A stretch of DNA of 64,000 nt from Hyphomicrobiales bacterium (GCA_003577315.1 QEVK01000001.1:62001-126000), one strand, 5' to 3'. Counted from the stretch's first letter, positions 32,935 through 42,873 are shown. The notes: generated by a model from the sequence alone, not told the origin. A program made the numbers and translations.

Positions 32935-34116
32935 ATGTTCGAGACGCTGAAGCCCGCCGCGCCCGACGGCATTCTCGCGCTGATGTCGCTCTATCGCGAC
33001 GATCCCCGCGCCGGCAAGATCGACCTCGGCGTCGGCGTCTATCGCGACGAGAGCGGCGGCACCCCGGTCATGCGCGCCGTGCGCGAGGCCGAGCGCCGCC
33101 TGCACGAGAGCCAGGCGACCAAGACCTATCTCGGCCTTGCCGGCGACGTGGCCTTCAACGGCCTGATGATCGGCCTCGTCTTCGGCGGCGACGCCGACCG
33201 CGCCCGCCTGCGCGCCGCCCAGACGCCGGGCGGCACCGGCGCGCTGAGGATGCTGGCCGACCTGATCCGGCTCGCCCGCCCCGACGCCACGGTCTGGGCG
33301 CCGGACCCGACCTGGCCGAACCATCTGCCGATCCTGCGCGCCGCGGGGCTGAAGATCGCCTCCTTCCCCTACTACGACGCGGCGACCGGCATCACCTTCG
33401 ACGCCGCCATCGAGTCGCTGAAGGGCGCGGCCGCCGGCGACGTGGTGCTGCTGCACGGCTGCTGCCACAACCCGACCGGCGCCGACCTTTCGCTCGACCA
33501 GTGGGCGGCGCTCGCCGACTTCATGGCCGGGCGCGGCCTCGTGCCCTTCGTCGACATCGCCTATCAGGGCTTCGGCCAGGGGCTGGACGAGGACGCCGCC
33601 GGCCTGCGGCTCATGGCCGGCAAGGCGCCGGAGATGCTGGTGGCGGCAAGCTGCTCCAAGAACTTCTCCGTCTACCGCGACCGCGCGGGTGCCGCGATCC
33701 TGCTCGGCCGTGACGCCGCGCAGGCCGATACCGCCTTCAGCCAGTTGCTGGGGGTCGGGCGCGGCATCTGGTCGATGCCGCCGGACCACGCCGCGGCCTG
33801 CGTGCGCATCGTGCTGGAGGACGCGGCCTTGCGCGCCGACTGGCAGGCGGAGCTGGAGGCCGTGCGCACGCGCATGCTCGACCTCCGCCGCGATTTCGCC
33901 GAGGCGCTGCGCCGGGCGTCCAACTCCGACCGCTTCGACTTCATCGCCGGCCAGCGCGGCATGTTCTCCCGCCTCGGGCTGACGCAGGAGCAGGTGAGGC
34001 GCCTGCGCGACGAGCACGGCGTCTACATCGTCGGCGACAGCCGCTTCAACGTCGCCGGCCTGCCCGGCGACCGGCTCGACGAGCTTGCCGCCAGGGTCGT
34101 GTCGGTGCTGGCATGA
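32935..34116 (+). CDS. Aromatic amino acid / aspartate aminotransferase (class I)
   Basis: A 393-aa fold-type I PLP enzyme of the AspC/TyrB subgroup: KIDLGVGVYRDE near the N-terminus, the CCHNPTG substrate loop, the PLP lysine Lys242 in SCSKNFSVYRDR and a C-terminal Arg in GDSRFNVAGL. GGAGGAAG precedes the ATG by 6 nt. It overlaps kynureninase by 4 nt (ATGA), so it is cotranslated with it. That suggests a role with tryptophan or kynurenine (for example transaminating kynurenine, tryptophan or the alanine released), but tyrosine/aspartate activity is equally consistent with the sequence. Confidence 0.9.
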   Translation: MFETLKPAAPDGILALMSLYRDDPRAGKIDLGVGVYRDESGGTPVMRAVREAERRLHESQATKTYLGLAGDVAFNGLMIGLVFGGDADRARLRAAQTPGGTGALRMLADLIRLARPDATVWAPDPTWPNHLPILRAAGLKIASFPYYDAATGITFDAAIESLKGAAAGDVVLLHGCCHNPTGADLSLDQWAALADFMAGRGLVPFVDIAYQGFGQGLDEDAAGLRLMAGKAPEMLVAASCSKNFSVYRDRAGAAILLGRDAAQADTAFSQLLGVGRGIWSMPPDHAAACVRIVLEDAALRADWQAELEAVRTRMLDLRRDFAEALRRASNSDRFDFIAGQRGMFSRLGLTQEQVRRLRDEHGVYIVGDSRFNVAGLPGDRLDELAARVVSVLA

Positions 34117-35399
34117 GCGCCGGCGTCGAGGCGGCGATCGCCGCGCGGCAGGCCGGCACGCCCGAACGCGAGCGTGCGCGCGAGCTCGACCGGCAGGACA
34201 AGCTCGCGCCGCTGCGCGCCCGCTTCGACCTGCCGGCCGGCGAGATCTATCTCGACGGCAACTCGCTCGGCGCCATGCCGAGGACGGTGCCGGCGGCGAT
34301 GAACGAAGCGCTGACAGGAGGTTGGGCGCGGGATCTGATTCGAAGCTGGAACGGCCGCGACTGGCACAACCTGCCGGTGACGGCCGGCGACCGGCTGGCT
34401 CCCCTGATGGGCGCGCGAAAGGGCGAGGTGCTGGCGGCCGACTCCACCTCGATCAACCTCTACAAGGCGTTCTGCGCCGCCATGCGCCTGCGGCCGGGCA
34501 GGAAGAAGGTCGTCTCCGAGCGCAACAATTTCCCCACCGACGTCCACATCCTGCAAGGGGCCATCGCCAACGTCTTCCCCGACGCGCGACTCGCGCTGGC
34601 CGATGACGACGACGGCTCGGTGCTGTCGCTCCTCGACGCCGACACGGCGGTGGTGTGCCTGAGCCACGTCAACTACAGGAGCGGCCGGCTGCGCGACATG
34701 GCGGCCGTGACGAGGGCCGCCCACGAGGCCGGCGCGCTCGTCATCTGGGACCTGTGCCATTCGCTCGGCGCGCTGCCGGTCGACCTGAACGCCTGCGAGG
34801 CGGATTTCGCGGTCGGCTGCTCCTACAAATACCTGAATGGCGGCCCCGGCGCCCCGGCCTTCCTGTTCGTCGCCGGCCGCCATCTCGACGCGGCGCGGAA
34901 CCCGCTCACCGGCTGGCAGGGCCACGCCGCGCCCTTCGGCTTCGAGATCGACTATCGCCCGGCGCAGACGATGGAGAAATTCCGCGTCGGCACGCCGCCG
35001 GTGCTGTCCTTCCTGCCGCTTCTGGAAAGCCTCGCCGTGTTCGAGGAAACGGACATGGCCGCGCTGCGGCAAAAGTCGCTGGCGCTGACCGACTTCTTCA
35101 TCGCGCTCGTCGAGGCACGGCTTGCCGGCCACGGCTTCTCGCTTCTGACGCCGCGCGAGCATGCGCTCCGCGGCAGCCAGGTGGCGCTGACGCACGACAG
35201 CGGCTGGCCGATCATGCAGGCGCTGATCGCCTGCGGCGTGGTCGGCGATTTCCGCGCCCCCGACATCCTGCGCTTCGGCTTCACGCCGCTCTATGTCGGC
35301 TTCGAGGACGTGTGGGGCGCGGTCGCCACGCTGGAGGCCATCATGGCGGGCGGCCTGTGGCGCGAGGACCGCTTCTGCGAGCGCAAGCTCGTCACCTGA
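34113..35399 (+). CDS. kynU: Kynureninase
   Basis: A 428-aa PLP hydrolase splitting kynurenine to anthranilate and alanine. Kynureninase blocks are clear: IYLDGNSLGAMP at the N-terminus, SERNNFPTDVHI, WDLCHSLGALPVDL and the PLP lysine Lys239 in CSYKYLNGGPGAP. Length is normal. It overlaps the upstream aminotransferase by 4 nt. No tryptophan dioxygenase (kynA) or formamidase (kynB) is present in the window. Convergent with the metallo-beta-lactamase-fold gene. Confidence 0.95.
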   Translation: MSAGVEAAIAARQAGTPERERARELDRQDKLAPLRARFDLPAGEIYLDGNSLGAMPRTVPAAMNEALTGGWARDLIRSWNGRDWHNLPVTAGDRLAPLMGARKGEVLAADSTSINLYKAFCAAMRLRPGRKKVVSERNNFPTDVHILQGAIANVFPDARLALADDDDGSVLSLLDADTAVVCLSHVNYRSGRLRDMAAVTRAAHEAGALVIWDLCHSLGALPVDLNACEADFAVGCSYKYLNGGPGAPAFLFVAGRHLDAARNPLTGWQGHAAPFGFEIDYRPAQTMEKFRVGTPPVLSFLPLLESLAVFEETDMAALRQKSLALTDFFIALVEARLAGHGFSLLTPREHALRGSQVALTHDSGWPIMQALIACGVVGDFRAPDILRFGFTPLYVGFEDVWGAVATLEAIMAGGLWREDRFCERKLVT

Positions 35400-35406
35400 G
35401 GCGGGC

Positions 35407-36387
35407 CTACAGCAGGAACTGGTAGCTCACCGGCACGAAGCGGTAGCCGCCGTCCAGCCTCTCGGCGAAGCCCGCCGCCGGGAACGGCATGTGGTAGCCG
35501 AGGAAGGGGATGCGCTCGGCCGCCACCATGTCGAACACGCGCCGGCGCGTCGCCGCGCCCGCCTCCTTGTCCATGTCGAAGCTGACATGCCAGTCCGGCC
35601 GTTGCAGCGAGGCGACGTAGTGGTTGGCGGTGTCGGCGGTGAGCAGCAGCCGCCGGCCTTCCGATTCGAGGTGGAAGATCATGTGGCCCGGCGTGTGGCC
35701 GGCGGCCAGCATGGCGGTGATGCCCGGCGCCACCTCGTCGCCGTCGCCGATGAAGGTGGTCTGGTCGGCAAGGGGCGTCACATTGGCCTGCACGGCGCGC
35801 GCGGCGTTCCCGGTCGGCCCCGACAGGCGCTCCTGCGCCGTCCAGAAATCGTACTCGGCCTGCCCCGTCACATAGCGCGCGTTGGGAAAGGCCGGCGCGC
35901 CGTTCTCCATCAGCCCGCCGATATGGTCGCCGTGAAAATGGGTGACGACCACGACCGACACGTCGTCCGCGCCGTAGCCCGACGCCTCCAGCCGCTCCCG
36001 CAGGCGGCCGAGGCCGCCCTCGCGCGCGCCGGCGCCGAGGCCGGTATCGAACAGGATCAGCTCGGATCCGGTGTTGACCAGCGTCGGCGTGAAGGAATTG
36101 ACGAAGCGGTCGCGGGGAAGGAAATTCTCCTCCAGCAGCGCCGTCACCTCGGCTTCCTCGCGGTCGACGCCGAAGATGGTGTGGACGCCGTCTCCCGGCC
36201 GCAGGCCGTCGTTGATGGCCGTGACCTCGAAGCCGCCGAGCCGGAACCGGCTGAAGCCGGGATTGTCCACGTCGGGCATCGCGGCCTGCGCATGCGCGGC
36301 CCGCACCATGATCTGCGGCGAGGCAAGGGCGGCCCCGCCGGCAAGGCCCAGTTTGAGGACGGACCGGCGATCTGTTGCAATCGTCAT
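35407..36387 (-). CDS. Exported metallo-beta-lactamase-fold hydrolase
   Basis: A 326-aa MBL-fold protein with the dinuclear metal signature THFHGDHIGG (about 141-150), a downstream His in GHTPGH and an Asp in TADTANHY. The N-terminus (DRRSVLKLGLAGGAALASP) looks like a twin-arginine signal with cleavage after AHA near residue 33, so the protein is probably exported folded. Family members include lactonases and quorum-quenching enzymes; substrate unknown. AGGAGGAGA precedes the ATG at 36387. A long frame extension beyond this start is not coding. Confidence 0.87.
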   Translation of the reverse strand: MTIATDRRSVLKLGLAGGAALASPQIMVRAAHAQAAMPDVDNPGFSRFRLGGFEVTAINDGLRPGDGVHTIFGVDREEAEVTALLEENFLPRDRFVNSFTPTLVNTGSELILFDTGLGAGAREGGLGRLRERLEASGYGADDVSVVVVTHFHGDHIGGLMENGAPAFPNARYVTGQAEYDFWTAQERLSGPTGNAARAVQANVTPLADQTTFIGDGDEVAPGITAMLAAGHTPGHMIFHLESEGRRLLLTADTANHYVASLQRPDWHVSFDMDKEAGAATRRRVFDMVAAERIPFLGYHMPFPAAGFAERLDGGYRFVPVSYQFLL

Positions 36388-36630
36388 CTTCTCCTCCTGT
36401 TCCTGCGATGGATGGAGCCCAGAATGGAAGCCGCGTGCCGCGCCCACAAGGGCCTCGCGGGCGACCTCACGGCAACTTGACAGGGCAAGGCGGCGAACGG
36501 ATCGACGCGCAAGGCCGCGTGGCGGATTGAAGGCGCATGCCGCCTGTGCTACCCGGCCGGCGTGCCGCGTCGCCCGGCGGCGGCCTTCCCGCCGCGCCGC
36601 GCGCGCCGGACCAGTTGCCGGATCGATCCG

Positions 36631-38046
36631 TTGAATCGCACCATTCCCCTCGTCCTGGCGGTCGCGCTGTTCATGGAGCACATGGACTCCACCGTCATCT
36701 CGACGTCGCTGCCGGCCATCGCGGCCGACATCGGCGCAAGCCCGATCACGCTGAAGCTGGCGCTGACCGCCTACTATGTGGCGCTCGCCGTGTTCATCCC
36801 GGTCTCGGGCTGGATGGCCGACCGCTTCGGGGCCAGGCGCGTCTTCCGGGCCGCCATCCTCGTCTTCGTCGCCGGCTCCGTCGCCTGCGCCGCCTCCGGC
36901 TCGCTGGTCGAATTCGTCGGCGCGCGCTTCCTCCAAGGCATGGGCGGGGCGATGATGACGCCGGTCGCCCGGCTGGTGCTGGTGCGCTCGACGCCGCGCA
37001 GCGCGCTGGTCGCGGCCATGGCGTGGCTGGCCGTGCCGGCGCTGGTCGGCCCGCTGGTCGGCCCGCCCGTCGGCGGCTTCATCACCACCTATTTCTCCTG
37101 GCACTGGATCTTCATCATCAACGTGCCGATCGGGCTCGCCGGCGTCCTCGTCGCCGGCCGCGTCCTGCCCGAGATGCCGCCGGTGCCGGTGGGCAGGATC
37201 GACTGGAAGGGCTTCCTGCTCGCGGCTGTCGCCTCGGCCGGCATCGTCTTCGGCCTCTCGGTCGTCAGCCTGCCGGCGCTGCCGCCGGCGGTCGGGCTTT
37301 CCACGCTGGCGCTCGGCGTGGCGGCGGCCTTCGCCTATGTCGGCCACGCGCGGCGCACCGCCAATCCGATCCTCGACCTCAGGCTGCTCGACAACCCGGT
37401 GCCGCGCATCGCCCTCGCCTCCGGCATGCTGTTCCGCATCGGCCTCGGCGCGGTGCCGTTCCTTTTACCGCTCCTGTTCCAGCTCGGCTTCGGGCTGACG
37501 CCGTTCGCCTCCGGCCTGCTCACCTTCGCCAGCGCCATCGGCGCCATCGCGCTGAAGTTCATCGCCACGACGACGCTGCGGCTGGCCGGCTTCCGCACGG
37601 TGCTGATCGTGGCCTCGCTGTCGGGCGCGGCGCTGATGGCGGCCAACGCCTTCTTCACGCCCGCCACCCCGCACTGGCTTATCATCGTGGTTCTGATCGC
37701 GGCCGGCTTCACCCGCTCGCTGTTCTTCACCTCCAGCAACGCCCTCGTCTTCGCCGAGATCGACGACCGCCAGGCGAGCCAGGCCACCGCCATCGCCGCC
37801 GTGGCGCAGCAGGTTTCCGTCGCGCTCGGCGTGGCCATCGCCGGCCTGTTCCTAGAGGCGCACCACATGGCGACCGGCGAGGAGGCGAGCCTTTCGGCCT
37901 TCTTCGTCGCCTTTCTCGGCGTCGCCGCGCTCGCCGCCTCCTCGGTGCTGCCAATCCTCAGGCTCGCGCCAGATGCCGGCCGCGCCGTCTCCGGCCACAA
38001 CGGCGCGGGGCGATCCGCCGCGACGGCGCGAAGCTCAGTCGAGTGA
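36631..38046 (+). CDS. MFS multidrug transporter, DHA2-like
   Basis: About 471 aa with 12-14 predicted membrane helices. Drug:H+ antiporter motifs are present: [16 protein letters not shown] in helix 1, [11 protein letters not shown] between helices 2 and 3, and the Gly/Pro-rich [18 protein letters not shown] in helix 5. I prefer the TTG at 36631 (giving [19 protein letters not shown], the common family beginning) over the GTG at 36562, which would add an Arg/Pro-rich leader. The start is uncertain because neither has a strong ribosome site. Its 3' end overlaps the convergent rlmE gene by 12 nt. Confidence 0.87.
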   Translation: MNRTIPLVLAVALFMEHMDSTVISTSLPAIAADIGASPITLKLALTAYYVALAVFIPVSGWMADRFGARRVFRAAILVFVAGSVACAASGSLVEFVGARFLQGMGGAMMTPVARLVLVRSTPRSALVAAMAWLAVPALVGPLVGPPVGGFITTYFSWHWIFIINVPIGLAGVLVAGRVLPEMPPVPVGRIDWKGFLLAAVASAGIVFGLSVVSLPALPPAVGLSTLALGVAAAFAYVGHARRTANPILDLRLLDNPVPRIALASGMLFRIGLGAVPFLLPLLFQLGFGLTPFASGLLTFASAIGAIALKFIATTTLRLAGFRTVLIVASLSGAALMAANAFFTPATPHWLIIVVLIAAGFTRSLFFTSSNALVFAEIDDRQASQATAIAAVAQQVSVALGVAIAGLFLEAHHMATGEEASLSAFFVAFLGVAALAASSVLPILRLAPDAGRAVSGHNGAGRSAATARSSVE

Positions 38047-38757
38047 GGCGGCGTCCGTCTCGTCCGGCCGGCCCTTGAAGCCCTTGGCGAGGATGTAGAG
38101 CTCGACCGATTCCTCGCGCGAGGCCGGCGGCTTGACGTGGTGGACGGAACGGAAATTGCGCTTGAGCATGTCGAGCAGCCCGCCCTCCGTGCCGCCCTGG
38201 AAGGTCTTGGCGAGGAAATGGCCGCCGGGCTTCAGCACCCTGACCGCGAAGTCGGCCGCCACCTCGGCGAGGTGCATGGTGCGGATGTGGTCGGTGCGGC
38301 GGTGGCCGGTGGTGGGCGCGGCCATGTCGGAAAGCACGATGTCGGGCGCGGCTCCCAGCGCCTCCATCAGCCGGTCGGGCGCGGCATCGTCGAGGAAGTC
38401 CATCTGCAGCACGGTCGCCCCCGGCACCGCGTCCATCTCCAGATAGTCGATGCCGACGACGGAGGGCGCATCCTCGCGCGACTTGACCCGCGCCGCCGCC
38501 ACCTGGAGCCAGCCGCCGGGCGCAGCACCCAGGTCGATCACCTTCTGGCCGGGCTTGAGCAGCTTGTGCTTGTCGTCGATCTCGATCAGCTTGAAGGCGG
38601 CGCGGGACCTGTATCCTTCCGCCTTGGAGCGGTGGACGTAAGGGTCGTTCAGGTGGCGTTGCAGCCAGCGGCGCGAGGATTCCTTGAGGCCGCTCTTCTT
38701 CTTCACCCGCGTCGTCAGCGCGCGCGCGCCGCTGCCGCCCCTCGTCGGCTTCTTCAT
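38035..38757 (-). CDS. rlmE: 23S rRNA (uridine-2'-O)-methyltransferase RlmE/RrmJ
   Basis: A 240-aa FtsJ-family methyltransferase that modifies U2552 of 23S rRNA. The SAM motif is [11 protein letters not shown], and the K-D-K-E tetrad can be traced: Lys in [10 protein letters not shown], Asp in [11 protein letters not shown], Lys in FLAKTFQGG and Glu in [13 protein letters not shown] basic N-terminal extension ([20 protein letters not shown]) probably helps RNA binding. The ATG at 38757 overlaps the Ppx/GppA stop by 4 nt. Its stop lies inside the convergent MFS gene. Confidence 0.95.
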   Translation of the reverse strand: MKKPTRGGSGARALTTRVKKKSGLKESSRRWLQRHLNDPYVHRSKAEGYRSRAAFKLIEIDDKHKLLKPGQKVIDLGAAPGGWLQVAAARVKSREDAPSVVGIDYLEMDAVPGATVLQMDFLDDAAPDRLMEALGAAPDIVLSDMAAPTTGHRRTDHIRTMHLAEVAADFAVRVLKPGGHFLAKTFQGGTEGGLLDMLKRNFRSVHHVKPPASREESVELYILAKGFKGRPDETDAASLD

Positions 38758-40277
38758 CTGGCCACGGCCTCCCGCCGGTTGCGCCGCCACACCCCGTCGT
38801 CGGCCATCAGCTCCGACAGCATGCCCTCGCGCAGGCCGCGGTCGGCCACGCGCAGCCGCTGGCTCGGCCAGTGGCGGCGGATCGCCTCCAGGATGGCGCA
38901 GCCGGCGAGCACGAGGTCGGCGCGGTCGGCGCCGATGCAGGGATTGGCGACGCGCTGGTCGAAATCCCACGACAAGAGCCGCTCGATCATGGCGTCGACA
39001 TGGCCGTTGTCCATCCACAGGCCGTCGACGCGGCGGCGGTCGTAGCGTTCGAGCCCCAGATGCACGCCGGCGAGCGTCGTCACCGTGCCCGAGGTGCCGA
39101 GCAGGTGGAAGCCCGCACCCGACGCCAGATGCGCAAGCCGCTCGCGGCCCTCGAAGCCGTCGAGCAGCCGCGCCACCTCGACCACCATCGCCTCGAACAC
39201 CGCCGGCGTGACGTGGCGGCCGCCGAAACGCTCGGCGAGCGAGACCACGCCGACCGGCAGCGAGGTCCACGACACGATGTGGTTGGCCAGCCGCGGCGTG
39301 CGGTGGCGCGACACGTCGATCAGCGCGATCTCGGACGAGCCGCCGCCGATGTCGAACAGCACCACGCCGTCGGTGCCGCGCTCGACCAGCGGGCCGCAGC
39401 CGGACACGGCCAGCCGCGCCTCGGTCTTGCGGTCGATGATCTCCAGCTTCAGCCCCGCCTCATCCTCGACGCGGGCGAGGAACTCCGCGCCGTTTTCGGC
39501 CGAGCGGCAGGCCTCGGTGGCGATCAGCCGCGCCTTCCTGACCTTGCGCGCGCCGAGCTTGTCGGCGCACACCTTCAGCGCCTCGACGGCGCGGTCCATC
39601 GCCGGCTGGCCGAGGCGGCCGGTCGAGGACAGCCCCTCGCCCAGCCGCACGATGCGCGAGAAGGCGTCGATGACGCGGAACTGGCCCGGCCGGCCGGGCA
39701 CGGCCACCAGCAGCCGGCAGTTGTTGGTGCCGAGATCGAGCGCGGCATAGACCGGCAACTGGCCGTTGCGCTGCGCCGGACGCTCCCCGCCGCCGGAAAA
39801 CCTAGCCGGCGAGGCGGCCTCGGCCGCCTGGCGCGGCCGCGGGGCCTCGACGCCGGCGGCGCCGTTCGGCCGCGACTGGGCCTGAGCCGATTCGCCCGTC
39901 GCCTGCGGCTGCGGCGGCTGGGCCGCGCCGTCGCGGGCGAAGACCTTGCGGCCGCGCCGGCGCTTGCGCCTCTTTCTCGGTTGCTGTGCCTGGGATTCGC
40001 CGTCGGCCAGCCCCTCGGGCTGACCCCGGTGCGGGCCTTGGCGCGGCCTGTCGGGCCGGCCCTTGGCGCGGCGGGAATGGCGGCCGGAGCGCGCGGGTCT
40101 CGAGCCGTCCCTGTCCGGGCCGGCAGCTCCCCCACGCGCAAGCAACGCGGCAGGGCCTTCGCCCTCCCCGCCGCCGGTCGCCCCGCCCTTCGGCGCGTCC
40201 GCGCCTCGATCGGGGTCTTTCACTGGTCCGTCCTTCGGCGCCGCGCGCACCTGAACGGACGCAGCAGGCACCTTCAT
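38754..40277 (-). CDS. Ppx/GppA family phosphatase with long basic disordered N-terminus
   Basis: A 507-aa protein. Residues 1-172 are low complexity (Gly/Pro/Arg/Gln/Ala) with the polybasic tract [11 protein letters not shown] (101-111). The exopolyphosphatase/pppGpp-phosphatase domain follows: [12 protein letters not shown] (180-191), the [10 protein letters not shown] phosphate loop and GTSGTVTT. It may degrade polyphosphate or (p)ppGpp. It is translationally coupled to rlmE (4-nt overlap), an arrangement I believe is common in rhizobia. The start at 40277 is the last in-frame ATG before the disordered region; the frame stays open upstream only as a shadow. Confidence 0.9.
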   Translation of the reverse strand: MKVPAASVQVRAAPKDGPVKDPDRGADAPKGGATGGGEGEGPAALLARGGAAGPDRDGSRPARSGRHSRRAKGRPDRPRQGPHRGQPEGLADGESQAQQPRKRRKRRRGRKVFARDGAAQPPQPQATGESAQAQSRPNGAAGVEAPRPRQAAEAASPARFSGGGERPAQRNGQLPVYAALDLGTNNCRLLVAVPGRPGQFRVIDAFSRIVRLGEGLSSTGRLGQPAMDRAVEALKVCADKLGARKVRKARLIATEACRSAENGAEFLARVEDEAGLKLEIIDRKTEARLAVSGCGPLVERGTDGVVLFDIGGGSSEIALIDVSRHRTPRLANHIVSWTSLPVGVVSLAERFGGRHVTPAVFEAMVVEVARLLDGFEGRERLAHLASGAGFHLLGTSGTVTTLAGVHLGLERYDRRRVDGLWMDNGHVDAMIERLLSWDFDQRVANPCIGADRADLVLAGCAILEAIRRHWPSQRLRVADRGLREGMLSELMADDGVWRRNRREAVAR

Positions 40278-40393
40278 CTCTTGTGTCGCGGACAGACTAC
40301 CAGCGGCGGCGGCAAACACCAAGTATGCCGGGCGGCGTTTTTTTCGCGGCCCCGGCAAGGGCGGCGACGCCTCTCCGATGCGCGGCGGCGGGC

Positions 40394-41422
40394 CTATAGC
40401 GGCGCGATCTTCACCACGACCTTGCCGAAATTCTCGCCTTCCAGCATCCCGGCGAAGGCGCGCGGCGCGTTCTCCAGCCCCTCGACCATGTCCTCGCGGA
40501 TCTTCACCCTGCCCTGCGCCACCCACTCGCCCATCTCGCGCGCGAAGGCGGCATAGTCGCTCGCATAATGGTCGGAGATGATGAAGCCCTGCATCCTGAT
40601 GCGCTTGACGAGCAGCGCGCGCTGGAGGAGCGGCATCCGGTCCGGCCCCTGCGGCAGCGACGTCGCGTTGTAGGCGGCGACCAGCCCGCACAGCGGGATG
40701 CGGCCGTGGACGTTCATCAGCGGCAGCACCGCGTCGAACACCGCGCCGCCGACATTCTCGAAATAGACGTCGATGCCGCCCGGCACGGCTTCCTTCAGCC
40801 TCTTCGCGAAGTCGGGGTCGCGCCGGTCTATCGCCGCGTCGAAGCCGAGCCCGTCGAGGACGAAGCGGCACTTGTCGGCGCCGCCGGCGATGCCGACCAC
40901 GCGGCAGCCCTTGAGCTTCGCCACCTGGCCGACGACCGAGCCGACCGCGCCGCTGGCGGCCGCCACCACGACGGTTTCGCCCGGCTTCGGCTCGCCGATC
41001 CTCAGCAGTCCGTACCAGGCGGTGAAGCCCGGCATGCCGAGCACGGAGAGCGCATGGGACGGCTGTGCCATGTCGGGCGGCAGCTTCGCAAGGCCGGTCC
41101 CGTCGGACAGCGCGTAGTCCTGCCAGTTGCCGAAGGCGAGCACGAGGTCGCCTTGCCTGAAGCCGGGATGGCGCGATTCCTCCACCCGCGAGACCGTGCC
41201 GCCGCCCATCACCGCGTCGATGGCGACCGGCTCGGCATAGGACGGCCCGTCGCTCATGCGCCCGCGCATATAGGGGTCGAGCGACAGGAAGAGATTGCGC
41301 AGCAGCACCTGCCCCCCGGCGGGAGCCGGGCGCGCCACTTCCTCGAGGCGGAAATTCTCCGGCGCGGGCGCGCCGACCGGGCGCGAGGCGAGCACGATGC
41401 GGCGGTTGACGGTCTGGGTCAT
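40394..41422 (-). CDS. NADP-dependent zinc-independent MDR oxidoreductase (CurA/prostaglandin-reductase-like)
   Basis: A 342-aa medium-chain reductase. FLSLDPYMRGRMSD and VLGMPGFTAWYGLL are typical of the leukotriene B4 dehydrogenase/CurA group, and AAASGAVGSVVGQVAKLKGCRVVG carries the NADP-binding fold (shown here in parts: AASGAVGSVVGQ then AKLKGC). These enzymes reduce alpha,beta-unsaturated carbonyls. There is no zinc-binding Cys cluster. It follows gabT by 97 nt on the same strand; whether it belongs to the putrescine operon is uncertain. Confidence 0.9.
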   Translation of the reverse strand: MTQTVNRRIVLASRPVGAPAPENFRLEEVARPAPAGGQVLLRNLFLSLDPYMRGRMSDGPSYAEPVAIDAVMGGGTVSRVEESRHPGFRQGDLVLAFGNWQDYALSDGTGLAKLPPDMAQPSHALSVLGMPGFTAWYGLLRIGEPKPGETVVVAAASGAVGSVVGQVAKLKGCRVVGIAGGADKCRFVLDGLGFDAAIDRRDPDFAKRLKEAVPGGIDVYFENVGGAVFDAVLPLMNVHGRIPLCGLVAAYNATSLPQGPDRMPLLQRALLVKRIRMQGFIISDHYASDYAAFAREMGEWVAQGRVKIREDMVEGLENAPRAFAGMLEGENFGKVVVKIAPL

Positions 41423-41519
41423 GCGGTCCTCCAGGAATGCGTGCGGAGGCGCCGCGGTTCCGCGGCGCGATGGGTATCCATTACCGGCTTTGCGAGGTCG
41501 GGGGCAATGGCCGCAGGCA

Positions 41520-42800
41520 TCACTGCGCGGCGGCGGCCGCCACCATCGCGTCCTCGAGAAGGTCGAGCGCCTCGGTGAAGGTGGCGTCGTCCACGGTCAG
41601 CGGCGGCAGGAAGCGGATGACGTTGCCGTAGGTGCCGCAGGTCAGAAGGATCAGCCCCTTCTCCAGCGCCGTGGCGCGCACCGCCTCGGCGAAGGCCGCG
41701 TCGGGAACGGCCTCGCCGCGCCTGTTGAACTCGGTCGCCACCATCAGGCCGGGGCCGCGGATGTCGGCGATCTGCGGCACGGCCTCGCGCAGCCCCTCGA
41801 GCCGCTGCTTCAGCCGCGCGCCGAGCTGCTCGGCGCGCGCGCACAGCGCCTCGTCCTCGATGACGTCGAGCACGGCGTGCGCGGCCGCCACCGCGACGGG
41901 GTTGCCGCCATAGGTGCCGCCGAGCCCGCCGGGGCCGACCGCGTCGACGATCTCTGCCTTGCCGGTGACCGCCGCGATCGGGAAGCCGCCGCCGAGCCCC
42001 TTGGCCATGGTGACGAGGTCGGGCGCGACGCCGTAGCGCTCCATGGCGAACAGCCTGCCGGTGCGGGCGAAGCCGGTCTGGATCTCGTCGGCGATCATGA
42101 CGATGCCGTGGCGGTCGCAGATTTCGCGCAGCGCCGTCATCAGCGCCTGCGGCGCCGGGTAGAAGCCGCCCTCGCCCTGCACCGGCTCGATGATGACGGC
42201 CGCCACGCGCGCCGGCTCGATGTCGCCCTTGAACAGCCGCTCCAGCGCCGCCAGCGTATCGGCGACGCCGATGCCGTGCAGCTCGACCGGGAACGGGATG
42301 CGGTAGACGTCGCCCACCAGCGGGCCGAAGCCGCTCTTGTAGGGTGCGACCTTGCCGGTCAGCGACATGCCGAGGAAGGTGCGGCCGTGGAAGGCGCCGC
42401 CGAAGGCGATGACGCCGGTGCGGCCCGTCGCCGCGCGCGCGATCTTGACGGCGTTCTCCACCGCCTCGGCGCCGGTGGTGACGAAGACGGTCTTCTTGGC
42501 GAAGTCGCCCGGCGCCAGCGCGTTCAGCCGCTCGGCCAGCGCCACGTAGCTCTCATAGGGCACGACCTGGTGGCAGGTGTGGGTGAACTTCTCGATCTGC
42601 TCCTTGACGGCGGCGAGCACGCGCGGGTGGCGGTGGCCGGTGTTGACCACGGCGATGCCGGCGGCGAAGTCGATGTAGCGCCGGCCCGAAGCGTCCCATA
42701 TCTCGGCGTTCTCCGCCCGTTCAGCATAGACCTGGGTAGCCACGCCCACGCCTCGCGCAATGGCCGCGCCGCGCCGGTCGGCGAGATTGCTGTCTGCCAT
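41520..42800 (-). CDS. gabT: 4-aminobutyrate--2-oxoglutarate transaminase
   Basis: A 426-aa class III aminotransferase, the same length as E. coli GabT. PLP lysine Lys267 in TMAKGLGGGFP, IADEIQTGFARTG for the cofactor Asp, and FVTTGAEAVENAVK for phosphate binding. It converts GABA to succinate semialdehyde. I chose ATG 42800; the upstream extension is noncoding and contains an 18-bp palindrome. It lies 129 nt after patD, larger than the other gaps in the cluster, so it may have an additional promoter. No gabD follows. Confidence 0.93.
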   Translation of the reverse strand: MADSNLADRRGAAIARGVGVATQVYAERAENAEIWDASGRRYIDFAAGIAVVNTGHRHPRVLAAVKEQIEKFTHTCHQVVPYESYVALAERLNALAPGDFAKKTVFVTTGAEAVENAVKIARAATGRTGVIAFGGAFHGRTFLGMSLTGKVAPYKSGFGPLVGDVYRIPFPVELHGIGVADTLAALERLFKGDIEPARVAAVIIEPVQGEGGFYPAPQALMTALREICDRHGIVMIADEIQTGFARTGRLFAMERYGVAPDLVTMAKGLGGGFPIAAVTGKAEIVDAVGPGGLGGTYGGNPVAVAAAHAVLDVIEDEALCARAEQLGARLKQRLEGLREAVPQIADIRGPGLMVATEFNRRGEAVPDAAFAEAVRATALEKGLILLTCGTYGNVIRFLPPLTVDDATFTEALDLLEDAMVAAAAAQ

Positions 42801-42855
42801 GATGAACCCCGTTTCAGGAAAGCGTTCGTCTTTCGGCTCCCCTCGCGAGAGCTCC

Positions 42856-42873
42856 GATGCGAAATTTCGCATC
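42856..42873. promoter_or_regulatory. 18-bp perfect palindrome upstream of gabT
   Basis: GATGCGAAATTTCGCATC is self-complementary over all 18 bases and lies 56 nt before the gabT ATG, in the 129-nt gap after patD. Its AT centre and GC arms are typical of a dimeric repressor or activator site. It is too symmetrical and unlooped to be a terminator. Confidence 0.55.

Noticed and set aside
28331-32950. A 1539-codon open frame on the plus strand across the sox genes
   Set aside because: Antisense shadow: it spans five well-supported minus-strand genes and has no recognisable domain.
36477-36482. Consensus TTGACA as an MFS promoter
   Set aside because: No acceptable -10 hexamer follows at 16-18 nt, so it is probably chance.
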